A DNA stretch of 6,069 nucleotides from Betaproteobacteria bacterium. Lineage in GTDB: Bacteria > Pseudomonadota > Gammaproteobacteria > Burkholderiales > SG8-41. The notes beneath the pieces were generated by a model. The model searched no databases, was not told the origin of the DNA, and was given only the letters and a program-made list of their open reading frames with translations. This document shows, piece after piece, positions 1 through 5,979 of the stretch (position 1 is the stretch's first letter; each line of letters begins with the position of its first letter). A program made the position numbers and the translations under genes. The stretch lies in contig JAHFRO010000142.1 of assembly GCA_023266245.1 (NCBI GenBank), positions 1 to 6,069 on the forward strand. Reading direction: 5' to 3'.

Positions 1-429
1 TTGGGCGGCGACCGGGTCGAGCCCGGCCTTGAGCCGCGCGCCGCGCGCACCGGCGGCGCGCAGCAGCCGTTCGGCATCGCGCGAGGTAAGACGCTCGTCC
101 ACCAGTTCGATGCGGATGCTGAAGCGGCCGGTGAGGCGCTGTGCGAAGCGGTGGGCGAGCCTTCCGACCGGATGCTCGGTGCCGTCGGCGTGAGTGGGGA
201 AACCGACCACCAGCAGCGCCGGCCGCCATTCCGAGATGAGCCGCGCGATCGCGGCAAAGCGCGCGCGGTTGTCCACCGCGGTGATGGTAGTCAGCGGATG
301 GGCGAGCCGTGTTTCGAAGTCACCGACCGCGACGCCGATGCGCCGGGTGCCGAAATCGAACGCGAGCACGGTCGTGGAGTCGCGAGTCGCGGGTTGCGAG
401 TCGCGAGTCGATTTGGGTGGGAAACTCAC
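1..429 (-). CDS. ruvX: RuvX/YqgF, RNase H-fold pre-16S rRNA nuclease / putative Holliday junction resolvase (C-terminus cut by window edge)
   Basis: Translating the minus strand from GTG at 429 gives 143 codons that run in frame off the window edge, so roughly the last 10-15 residues are missing. The family signatures are plain: VLAFDFGTRRIGVAVGD (21-37, catalytic Asp25), LLVVGFPTHADGTEHP (72-87), VDERLTSRDAE (110-120) and LDPVAAQ (137-143, third acidic residue Asp138). In the family this cytoplasmic RNase H-fold enzyme is implicated in 16S rRNA 5'-end maturation and was first predicted to resolve Holliday junctions. It follows yqgE by 43 bp, the usual pairing, so the two are probably one transcript. 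The start is doubtful. No ATG and no clear Shine-Dalgarno exist. The first 20 residues, containing TRDS twice, are encoded partly by a 7-bp repeat array. GTG at 369, which would give MLAFDFG, is the alternative. Identity is secure; the N-terminus is not. Confidence 0.93.
   Translation of the reverse strand, partial: MSFPPKSTRDSQPATRDSTTVLAFDFGTRRIGVAVGDFETRLAHPLTTITAVDNRARFAAIARLISEWRPALLVVGFPTHADGTEHPVGRLAHRFAQRLTGRFSIRIELVDERLTSRDAERLLRAAGARGARLKAGLDPVAAQ
375..409. repeat. Heptanucleotide repeat array A (GCGAGTC-type, 5 units)
   Basis: On the plus strand five 7-bp units run TGGAGTC, GCGAGTC, GCGGGTT, GCGAGTC, GCGAGTC. Three are identical. The array lies inside the 5' end of the ruvX reading frame and encodes the TRDSQPATRDS-like stretch before the conserved core. 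It is inverted relative to the array at 437-471. Confidence 0.85.
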
Positions 430-436
430 GCTGTTT

Positions 437-471
437 GACCCGAGACCCGTGACTCGGGACTCGAGGACCGT
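437..471. repeat. Heptanucleotide repeat array B (GACTCGn-type, 4-5 units)
   Basis: Plus-strand units are GACCCGA, GACCCGT, GACTCGG, GACTCGA and a degenerate GGACCGT. They fill almost the whole spacer between the yqgE stop codon and the ruvX GTG. The motif is the reverse complement of array A's, so the two can fold back on each other around the 27-bp interval that carries the ruvX GTG. Confidence 0.83.
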
Positions 472-472
472 C

Positions 473-1033
473 CTATCCGTGTCCCGCCTGCTCGGAGAGG
501 CTGGCGAAGTCGATGCCGAGCAGGCTCATCGCCGCGGGCAGCCGCCCCTCGGCGGGCAGGTCGAAGATCACCTCGGGTTTGGCCTGCACGGTGAGCCAGG
601 CGTTCTGCGCCAGCTCGTTCTCGAGCTGTCCCGGCGCCCAGCCGGCGTAACCCAGCGTGACCAGCAACTTGCCCGGGCCCTCGCCGCGCGCCACCGCCTG
701 CAGGATGTCCTTGGAGGTAGTGAGCCCGATCTCGGAGCTCACGGTAAGCGTGGACTGCCACTGGCCGAGCGGGGTGTGCAAAACGAAACCGCGGTCGATC
801 TGTACCGGTCCGCCGAAATGAACCGGGATCGACTTGAAGGCCTCGCCGGCGAGCGGAATGCTCACCTGTTCGAGCAGCGTGTGCAGATTCATCTCGATCG
901 GCCGGTTCACCACGACGCCGAGCGCGCCCTGATCGTTATGCTCGCAGATGAAGGTGAGCGTCCGCGTGAAGTGCGGATCGGCCATGTTGGGCATGGCGAT
1001 CAGGAAGTGATGGGTGAGGTTCATCTTCTGCAT
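473..1033 (-). CDS. yqgE: YqgE/AlgH family protein (UPF0301)
   Basis: This is a complete 186-residue member of the YqgE/AlgH family, at the usual length of about 185-190. Recognisable family stretches are NLTHHFLIAMPNMADPHF (5-22), GALGVVVNRP (36-45), HFGGPV (72-77), TSKDILQAVARGEGP (106-120), and LGYAGWAPGQLENEL (127-141) followed by AWLTVQA. There is no signal peptide or membrane segment, so it should be cytoplasmic. The biochemical function is not established. The AlgH name comes from an alginate-regulation link in Pseudomonas that does not generalise. The gene sits directly upstream of ruvX, the conserved order in proteobacteria. ATG at 1033 is taken as start. ATG at 1024, giving MNLTHHF, is equally compatible with the family, and neither has a strong Shine-Dalgarno. 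A sigma70-like promoter and two hairpins lie in the 215 bp upstream. Confidence 0.96.
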   Translation of the reverse strand: MQKMNLTHHFLIAMPNMADPHFTRTLTFICEHNDQGALGVVVNRPIEMNLHTLLEQVSIPLAGEAFKSIPVHFGGPVQIDRGFVLHTPLGQWQSTLTVSSEIGLTTSKDILQAVARGEGPGKLLVTLGYAGWAPGQLENELAQNAWLTVQAKPEVIFDLPAEGRLPAAMSLLGIDFASLSEQAGHG

Positions 1034-1062
1034 GGCTTTCGCCGTTTCCCGCTCCGTGCTAC

Positions 1063-1103
1063 CGCGAGTTGAACGGCGAGCTTATCGTCTGTTCGAACTC
1101 GCG
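1063..1103. repeat. Inverted repeat 2 in the yqgE leader
   Basis: CGCGAGTTGAAC (1063-1074) and GTTCGAACTCGCG (1091-1103) are complementary over 12 pairs with one bulged base, around a 16-nt loop. The right arm contains the self-palindrome GTTCGAAC. It begins 2 nt from the inverted repeat at 1106-1135 and lies between the predicted transcription start and the yqgE start codon. There is no U-tract, so it is not a standard terminator. It could be a leader stem or a binding site. Confidence 0.6.
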
Positions 1104-1105
1104 GA

Positions 1106-1135
1106 GTTAAACCGGCGCTCCGCGTCCGGTTTAAC
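1106..1135. repeat. Perfect 10-bp inverted repeat on the predicted yqgE transcription start
   Basis: GTTAAACCGG (1106-1115) and CCGGTTTAAC (1126-1135) are exact reverse complements around a 10-nt centre. No T-run follows on either strand, which argues against an intrinsic terminator. The repeat begins 5 nt downstream of the proposed -10 box of the minus-strand promoter, so it covers about -2 to +28. That suits a repressor operator or a 5'-terminal stem on the mRNA. GCGGAG (1101-1106) could alternatively pair with CTCCGC (1118-1123), competing with both leader hairpins. The pairing is seen; the role is inferred. Confidence 0.7.
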
Positions 1136-1139
1136 GGTA

Positions 1140-1168
1140 ATTGTAAAGAGCGCAGCCCCCCTTCACAA
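1140..1168 (-). promoter_or_regulatory. Candidate sigma70 promoter for yqgE-ruvX
   Basis: On the minus strand TTGTGA (1168-1163, 4 of 6 to TTGACA) is followed after exactly 17 bp by TACAAT (1145-1140, 5 of 6 to TATAAT). Transcription would begin near 1133, giving a leader of about 100 nt before ATG 1033. It is the best promoter-like pair I noticed in the trkH-yqgE spacer and implies that yqgE-ruvX need not depend on trk transcription. Confidence 0.5.
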
Positions 1169-1213
1169 ATGCGCGCCGTCCGCCACCCTCAAGGCAACCG
1201 CGCAGGTGTTCCG

Positions 1214-1241
1214 TTCATCATTCATCGCTCTGCGCTCATCA
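1214..1241. repeat. Degenerate heptanucleotide repeat (TTCATCA-type, 4 units) after trkH
   Basis: Plus-strand units are TTCATCA, TTCATCG, CTCTGCG, CTCATCA, a 7-bp period with drift in the third unit. On the minus strand this reads as TGATGAn copies starting about 8 nt after the trkH stop codon. It is a different sequence from the GACTCG heptads near ruvX but has the same period. The rest of the 1034-1248 spacer holds the promoter and two inverted repeats listed separately. Confidence 0.55.
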
Positions 1242-1248
1242 CTGCCTT

Positions 1249-2742
1249 TTACTTGCGCCAGAAGGCGGGGGTGAAGATCACCAGCACGGTGAACAACTCG
1301 AGCCGTCCGATCAGCATGGCGACCGACAATACCCAGATTTGGAAGTCAGTGAGGACAGCGTACGTGGTTGCCGGCCCCACCTGATTGAGGCCTGGGCCGG
1401 TGTTGGTGATGCAGGCGATCACCGCAGAGAAGGACGTGACGATATCGAGCCCGGAGGCGAGCAGCAACAGGGTCATCACCGTGACGCTGGCCCCCCACAA
1501 CGACATGAATGCCAGCACCGCGACCACGATCTGGTTCGGCACCACCTGTCCGCCCAGTTTCACCGGCACCTGCGCCTGCGGATGCAGCAGCTTCACCATT
1601 TCCCGCAGCCCCTGCAGGAACAGTAGTTGAGTGCGGATCATCTTGATGCCCCCGCCGGTGGATCCCGCGCTCGACGAGATGCAGCACAGCAGCAGCATTA
1701 CCAGCGGCGCGAAAATCGGCCAAAGATTGAAATCCGTGTTCGCGTAACCGGTGGTGGTGGCGATGGAAACGGTGTTAAAGGCGGCGAAACGAAGCGCAGT
1801 AAAGAAGTCCGGATAAACGCCCGTTAGCCAGAGGAAGACCGCGAGCGCGACGCAGCTTCCCAGCACTATTATCAGAAACCAGCGCGCCTCGGGATCGAAT
1901 TTGTACGGCTCGAAGCTGCGCTTGCGCAGCGCCAGAAAGTGGGTGGCGAAGTTGATACCGGCGATCAGCATGAATACCATCGTGACCGCCTCGATCAGCG
2001 GGGAATCGAAGAAACCGTAGCTCGCGTCGTGCGTCGAGAATCCGCCGAGGCTCATGGTGCTGAAACTGTGCATCACCGCGTCGAGCAGGCTCATGCCGGC
2101 AGCCCAGTAGGTCAGGATGCACGCGAGCGTGATGAGGCAATAGACCAGCCAGAGCCCCTTGGCCGTCTCGGTGATGCGCGGGGTGAGCTTGGCGTCCTTC
2201 ATCGGTCCCGGGGTTTCCGCCTTGTAGATCTGCCTCCCGCCCACACCGAGCAGCGGCAGGATCGCCACCGCCAGCACGATAATGCCCATGCCGCCCAGCC
2301 ACTGCAGGAAGCCGCGCCAGATATTGATGGAAGGCGGCAGCTGGTCGAGGTCGGAGAGGACCGTCGCGCCGGTGGTGGTGAGACCCGACATGGACTCAAA
2401 ATAGGCGTCGGTGAAGCTCAGCTCGGGCAGGAAAAACATCAGCGGCAAGCCAGCGAACGCCGGCAGCACCGACCATACCAGCGTTACCAGCAGGAAGCCG
2501 TCGCGAATCTGAAGTTCGCGCCTGGCGTGGCGCGTGGCGAGCCACAGCGCCGCGCCGCTCACCAGCGTGATCGCCAGCGATCCGTCGTAAGCGTGGATGG
2601 CGGCGTCGCGGTACCCCAGCGCCACCGCCAGCGGCACCAGCAGGGTGCCGCTGAAGATCATGATGACCAGCCCCAGCACGTGCAGTACCGGGAGCACGCT
2701 CTGGACCGGTCGAGCCTGATTAAGAATCAGTGTTTCCGCCAC
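1249..2742 (-). CDS. trkH: TrkH potassium uptake channel subunit
   Basis: This complete 497-residue inner-membrane protein is the pore-forming subunit of the Trk K+ uptake system, at about the family length of 480-500. Hydrophobic segments run throughout. The four pore-loop filter sequences of the SKT superfamily are visible: SGLTTTGATVL (119-129, Gly125), STMSLGGFSTHD (228-239, Gly233), NTVSIATTTGYANTD (323-337, Gly332) and ITNTGPGLNQVGP (445-457, Gly449). SSSAGSTGGGIKMIR (356-370) is the conserved gating-loop region after the third filter. It lies 39 bp downstream of trkA, so the two are likely co-transcribed and work together. The start is GTG at 2742. AAGGA sits only one base before it, which is unusually close. 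GTG at 2697, giving MLPVLHVLG, matches many relatives' N-termini but has no ribosome site. No terminator is evident after the stop. Confidence 0.97.
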   Translation of the reverse strand: MAETLILNQARPVQSVLPVLHVLGLVIMIFSGTLLVPLAVALGYRDAAIHAYDGSLAITLVSGAALWLATRHARRELQIRDGFLLVTLVWSVLPAFAGLPLMFFLPELSFTDAYFESMSGLTTTGATVLSDLDQLPPSINIWRGFLQWLGGMGIIVLAVAILPLLGVGGRQIYKAETPGPMKDAKLTPRITETAKGLWLVYCLITLACILTYWAAGMSLLDAVMHSFSTMSLGGFSTHDASYGFFDSPLIEAVTMVFMLIAGINFATHFLALRKRSFEPYKFDPEARWFLIIVLGSCVALAVFLWLTGVYPDFFTALRFAAFNTVSIATTTGYANTDFNLWPIFAPLVMLLLCCISSSAGSTGGGIKMIRTQLLFLQGLREMVKLLHPQAQVPVKLGGQVVPNQIVVAVLAFMSLWGASVTVMTLLLLASGLDIVTSFSAVIACITNTGPGLNQVGPATTYAVLTDFQIWVLSVAMLIGRLELFTVLVIFTPAFWRK

Positions 2743-2781
2743 TTCCTTGCGAGGGGCCCTTGCCTGGGAGCGGATGGTCGG

Positions 2782-4206
2782 TCAGAGGAAGCCGACGTCC
2801 ACCTGGAACAGCTTCTCGACCTTGGGCACCATGCGTTTGTTGACGACAAATACGATGACGTGGTCGTCGGGCTCGATGATCGTATCGTGATGCGCGAAGA
2901 TGACCTCGTAGTCGGGCCCGTTGATCCCGCCGGCGCCCTTGGGCGCGCCGGGGCGTTCGCGGCGGCGCACGATGGCGCCGATGGTCGCGCCCTTGGGCAG
3001 GTCGATTTCCTCAACGCGGCGACCCACGACCCGGGAAGACTTCGGATCCCCGTGCGCGATCAGTTCCAGCGCTTCCGCCGCCCCGCGCCGCAACGCGTGC
3101 ACCACCGCGCAGTCGCCGCGCCGCACGTGCGCGAGCAGCGTGCCGATGGTGGCCTGCGCCGGCGAGATCGCGATGTCAATCTCCCCCGCCTGGACCAGGT
3201 TCACGTAGGAGCTGCGGTTGATGAGCGTGATCACCTTGCGGGCTCCGCGGCGCTTGGCGAGCAGTGACGACATGATGTTGGTCTCGTCGTCGTTGGTGAC
3301 GGCGCAATAGACGTCCATCTCCGCCACGTTTTCGGCCTCGAGCAGTTCTTCGTCGGTGACATCGCCCGCGAGCACCAGCGTATGGTTGAGTTCGGCAGCA
3401 AGCCGCTCGGCGCCGGCCTTGTTGAACTCGATGATCTTGACTTCGTACTTGTTCTCGATCGCCTTGGCGAGCCGGCGCCCGATGTTGCCGCCGCCGCCGA
3501 TCATGACGCGCTTCACCGGCTTGTCCATGCGCCGCAGTTCCCGCATCACGCCGCGGATGTTTCCGGTCGCGGCGATAAAGAACACCTCATCGCCGGCCTC
3601 GATGACGGTCTTGCCCTCGGGCACGATCGGGCTGTCCTGGCGGAAAACCGCCGCCACCCGCGTCTCGATCTGCGGCATGTGCTGCCGCAGGTACTGCAAC
3701 TCGTGCCCGACCAGCGGACCGCCGTGGAACGCCCGCACCGCGACCAGGCTCACCTTGCCGTCGGCGAACTCGAGCACCTGCAGCGACTCGGGAAATTCGA
3801 GCAGCTTGACGATATAGTCGCACAGGATCTGCTCGGGGCAGATCGAGTGATCCACCGCGAAGTTCTCGGGCGCGAAGATCTCGGGGTGGGAGAGATAGTC
3901 GGCGGAGCGGATGCGCGCGATCTTGGTCGGGATGTTGAACATGGTGGCGGCGAGCTTGCATGCGACCATGTTGGTCTCGTCGCTCTGGGTGACGGCGAGG
4001 ATCATGTCGGCGTCGCGCGCGCCGGCCTGCTCCAGTATCGCGGGATGCGCGGCATTGCCGGTCACGGTTCGCAGATCGAGCCGGTCCTGCAGCTTCTTCA
4101 GGCGCTCGGCGTTGACATCGACCACCGTGATGTCGTTCGCTTCGGACGCCAGGTTTTCAGCGACCGATGAACCGACCTGGCCGGCGCCCAGAATGACGAT
4201 TTTCAT
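2782..4206 (-). CDS. trkA: TrkA, Trk potassium uptake regulatory subunit (double RCK protein)
   Basis: This is a complete 474-residue cytoplasmic protein that binds NAD(H)/nucleotides and gates TrkH. Two tandem RCK units are visible. The first has Rossmann motif GAGQVG (7-12) with acidic Asp30 ending the second strand, then a TrkA_C region around 140-220 (VSLVAVRAFHGGPLVGHEL at 152-170). The second has GGGGNIGRRLA (237-247) and acidic Glu260, with a second TrkA_C region from about 385 to the end (RVVGRRVEEIDLPKGATIGAIV). Length is about 16 above the usual 458. The excess falls in the last TrkA_C domain, a Gly/Pro-rich stretch at about 415-434 between AIVRR and the conserved IFAHHDTIIEPDDHVIVF. 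ATG 4206 aligns with the standard MKIVILGAGQVG start. No strong Shine-Dalgarno is visible. It is first in a trkA-trkH pair and divergent from rsmE. Confidence 0.98.
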   Translation of the reverse strand: MKIVILGAGQVGSSVAENLASEANDITVVDVNAERLKKLQDRLDLRTVTGNAAHPAILEQAGARDADMILAVTQSDETNMVACKLAATMFNIPTKIARIRSADYLSHPEIFAPENFAVDHSICPEQILCDYIVKLLEFPESLQVLEFADGKVSLVAVRAFHGGPLVGHELQYLRQHMPQIETRVAAVFRQDSPIVPEGKTVIEAGDEVFFIAATGNIRGVMRELRRMDKPVKRVMIGGGGNIGRRLAKAIENKYEVKIIEFNKAGAERLAAELNHTLVLAGDVTDEELLEAENVAEMDVYCAVTNDDETNIMSSLLAKRRGARKVITLINRSSYVNLVQAGEIDIAISPAQATIGTLLAHVRRGDCAVVHALRRGAAEALELIAHGDPKSSRVVGRRVEEIDLPKGATIGAIVRRRERPGAPKGAGGINGPDYEVIFAHHDTIIEPDDHVIVFVVNKRMVPKVEKLFQVDVGFL

Positions 4207-4233
4207 AGAGCCCGCCGCCCCCGCAAAACGGCG

Positions 4234-4239
4234 ATTCTA
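4234..4239 (-). promoter_or_regulatory. Possible -10 box for trkA-trkH
   Basis: TAGAAT on the minus strand (4239-4234) matches TATAAT at 5 of 6 positions and would start transcription about 20 nt before the trkA ATG. No -35 of better than 2 of 6 matches stands at 16-18 bp upstream, so this is a weak call based mainly on position in the 59-bp divergent gap. Confidence 0.25.
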
Positions 4240-4247
4240 GTTTGATG

Positions 4248-4256
4248 TGGCATAAT
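4248..4256 (+). promoter_or_regulatory. Extended -10 promoter candidate for rsmE
   Basis: TGGCATAAT combines the extended TGn element with CATAAT (5 of 6 to TATAAT). No -35 is recognisable at 17 bp, as is common for extended -10 promoters. Transcription would start at about 4262-4264, almost on the ATG at 4266, implying a leaderless message and arguing against the upstream TTG 4242 / ATG 4245 starts. Confidence 0.4.
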
Positions 4257-4265
4257 TTTATCACG

Positions 4266-5018
4266 ATGCCCGACCCCAAGTCTTTGACCCGCATATACTT
4301 TTCAGGCCGCATCGGCGTGGGCGGGAAATGCGTGCTGCCGCCCGCTCAGGCGCGCCACGTGACGCGCGTGCTGCGGTTGCGCACCGGCGACGCGGTCACG
4401 CTCTTTAACGGCGACGGCGACGAGTACAGCGCGCAGATCGCGCGCATCGGCAAGGACGCCGTCACGCTCAACGTCAGCGGGTGCCGCGCGGTCGATCGCG
4501 AGGCGCCGCTCGCGGTGACGCTCGCCCAGGTGGTCTCGAGCGGCAAGCGCATGGACTTCACCGTGCAGAAGGCGGTGGAGCTTGGCGTCGCCGCGATCCA
4601 GCCGCTTACCAGCAGTCGCAGCGTAGTGCGTCTCGCGCCCGAGCGCGCCGCGACGCATCTCGCGCACTGGCAGGCGGTAGCGACCGCCGCGTGCGAGCAA
4701 TGCGGCCGTAACCGCGTGCCCAAGGTGGAGCCGCTGCTCGACTTCCATGAATGGCTGGCTCGGAGCGCGAAGGCGCACGATGGCGCCGCGAAGCTGCTGC
4801 TCTCGCCGCGCGCGGGAGGCAGCCTGCGCGAGCTGTCGCAATCCGTGCACAGCGTGGTGCTGCTCGCCGGGCCGGAAGGCGGGCTCGCGCTGCATGAAGA
4901 GCGCGCCGCCGAGCAAGCGGGATTCCACCCGGTGCGGCTCGGTCCGCGCGTGCTGCGCACCGAAACCGCGGCAATTGCGGCGCTCGCTGCGTTGCAGGCG
5001 CTGTGGGGGGATTTTTAG
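4266..5018 (+). CDS. rsmE: RsmE, 16S rRNA (uracil-1498-N3)-methyltransferase
   Basis: This 250-residue cytoplasmic SPOUT-class enzyme uses SAM to methylate N3 of U1498 in 16S rRNA, and its length fits the family (about 240-250). The N-terminal PUA-like domain includes ARHVTRVLRLRTGDAVTLFNGDGDEY (29-54). The SPOUT domain carries KRMDFTVQKAVELGV (94-108), AACEQCGRNRVPKV (141-154), the SAM-binding loop LLAGPEGGL (199-207), and the trefoil-knot end LGPRVLRTETAAIAAL (225-240). The frame is open further upstream to TTG 4242 and ATG 4245, which would add 8 or 7 residues (MWHNFIT). ATG 4266 is preferred because the PUA domain starts close behind it and an extended -10 element overlaps the upstream codons. 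No Shine-Dalgarno precedes any of these starts. It is the only plus-strand gene here, divergent from trkA and convergent with the methyltransferase downstream. Confidence 0.95.
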   Translation: MPDPKSLTRIYFSGRIGVGGKCVLPPAQARHVTRVLRLRTGDAVTLFNGDGDEYSAQIARIGKDAVTLNVSGCRAVDREAPLAVTLAQVVSSGKRMDFTVQKAVELGVAAIQPLTSSRSVVRLAPERAATHLAHWQAVATAACEQCGRNRVPKVEPLLDFHEWLARSAKAHDGAAKLLLSPRAGGSLRELSQSVHSVVLLAGPEGGLALHEERAAEQAGFHPVRLGPRVLRTETAAIAALAALQALWGDF

Positions 5019-5068
5019 ATCGGGATTAAAGAGGCTGCCCAAGTCCCGCCGCGCACAACGTCGCCTCG

Positions 5069-5935
5069 TCAGGGCCGCGGCCGGAGCACTCGGCGGCGAG
5101 CTTCGCGAGCGCGCACTACACTCGGAAGGCGCGGAATGAACGCAGGCACGCGGGAGGCATAGCTGACGAACGCCTCGCCGAACCGGGCCTCAAGCTCCCT
5201 GTCCTCGCGGCGCGCCTGACGCACGTATATGACGATGAGCACCGGCGCCATCAGCAGCGTCAGGATCGTCGGCCACTGGATGTTGAAGGCGACGACAACG
5301 AGAATCAATCCGAGGTACTGGGGATGACGGACGCTACGGTAGATCCCTGTTGTCACCAGCCGGTAGCGGGTGCCGAACACCTGTGCCCAGCCCACGGCCA
5401 AGAGCGCCATGCCGATTGCGATCAGCGCGAGGCTGACGGTCATGACGAGGTGCACGCCCCAGTCGAGCGGCACCACCTGGGCCCGATCGAGCAGATAGGC
5501 CCAAAGGTGGCTCTCGCTGAGACCGAACTCGAGCGCAGGTGTGTCAAGGAGCGGCGCCAGGAGGAAGATCGTCAGCGGTACGCCGAACATCTCCGCGAAG
5601 AGCGATATCAGGAAGGCCGAATACATTCCGGCGTTGCGCCACTCGGCCCGTCCCCGCGGCCAGACAAGCCCCAGGACGAACACGAGGAAGACGGCGCTCA
5701 CCACGAACACGTCCCTCCAATTGCCGTACCACGCCTCGAACGGAAGGCTGTATGCCATGGGCTGCATCGGCGCTTGCTCGACGAACAGCCAGACCCAGAA
5801 ACCGATGACCGCGAACGCGACCAGCCAGCGGACCCGTACCCATATCGCCGAGGCGCGCGGCCGCCCCTCCGAAGCGCTCTGGCCTTCGGCCGTTGACTCG
5901 CACGCCGATTGCGGTCGAAATCTTTCCATCAGCAC
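5069..5935 (-). CDS. Isoprenylcysteine carboxyl methyltransferase (ICMT/PEMT-like) family membrane protein
   Basis: This is a 288-residue integral membrane protein with about five hydrophobic segments (roughly 37-54, 75-92, 103-130, 160-184, 206-238). The C-terminal half carries the ICMT/PEMT-type SAM-binding signature: LVTTGIYRSVRHPQYLGL (193-210), with the GxYRxxRHPxYxG core, then RREDRELEARFGEAFVSY (242-259) and VPAFIPR (263-269). It should methylate a small molecule, lipid or protein terminus at the membrane. The bacterial substrate cannot be told from sequence and prenylcysteine is unlikely. It is longer than the minimal 150-220 residue members because of an N-terminal membrane extension, and ends in an Arg-rich tail. 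GTG 5935 is chosen from AGGA six bases upstream. ATG 5929 or GTG 5968 are possible. It follows a multicopper oxidase by 44 bp on the same strand, suggesting an operon. Confidence 0.85.
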   Translation of the reverse strand: MLMERFRPQSACESTAEGQSASEGRPRASAIWVRVRWLVAFAVIGFWVWLFVEQAPMQPMAYSLPFEAWYGNWRDVFVVSAVFLVFVLGLVWPRGRAEWRNAGMYSAFLISLFAEMFGVPLTIFLLAPLLDTPALEFGLSESHLWAYLLDRAQVVPLDWGVHLVMTVSLALIAIGMALLAVGWAQVFGTRYRLVTTGIYRSVRHPQYLGLILVVVAFNIQWPTILTLLMAPVLIVIYVRQARREDRELEARFGEAFVSYASRVPAFIPRLPSVVRAREARRRVLRPRP

Positions 5936-5941
5936 ATCCGT

Positions 5942-5945
5942 TCCT
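5942..5945 (-). promoter_or_regulatory. Shine-Dalgarno AGGA deciding the methyltransferase start
   Basis: AGGA on the minus strand lies 6 nt from GTG 5935 and 12 nt from ATG 5929. The spacing favours GTG 5935, although the ATG cannot be excluded. GTG 5968 lies upstream of this site and would not use it. Confidence 0.45.
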
Positions 5946-5979
5946 GTGCTCCGCATCCGGAACCCCACCCAGACATGCC

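Noticed and set aside
194..1072. Plus-strand open frame of 292 codons over ruvX and yqgE
   Set aside because: It is opposite two well-supported family members and crosses the heptad repeats. No motif was seen.
1091..1098. GTTCGAAC as a LexA (SOS) box
   Set aside because: It matches neither the GAAC-N4-GTTC nor the GTTC-N7-GTTC or CTGT-N8-ACAG layouts. It is better explained as part of the larger inverted repeat.
1106..1135. Intrinsic terminator after trkH
   Set aside because: The stem is perfect but no T-run follows on either strand, and it lies about 110 bp beyond the trkH stop, at the yqgE promoter.
2716..2730. CTGATT-AAG-AATCAG palindrome just inside trkH
   Set aside because: A 6-bp repeat with a 3-bp centre is expected by chance at this scale and lies in coding sequence.
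1939..3267. Plus-strand open frame of 442 codons across trkH and trkA
   Set aside because: It is antisense to two clearly conserved genes and its protein is rich in His, Arg, Gln and Asp with no recognisable motif, typical of a GC-rich shadow frame.
3382..4170. Plus-strand open frame of 262 codons opposite trkA
   Set aside because: A shadow of trkA; its composition mirrors the complement of the RCK domains.
4213..4233. CGCCG/CGGCG stem in the trkA leader
   Set aside because: Only five GC pairs in a GC-rich stretch; not distinguishable from background.
4302..5042. Minus-strand open frame of 246 codons opposite rsmE
   Set aside because: RsmE motifs on the plus strand are unambiguous, and the antisense product is low-complexity and Arg/Ala-rich.
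5022..5047. Bidirectional terminator between rsmE and the methyltransferase gene
   Set aside because: GGGATT/AAGTCCC pairs only with a bulge and has no T-tract on the exit side. I see no convincing terminator in the 50-bp gap.
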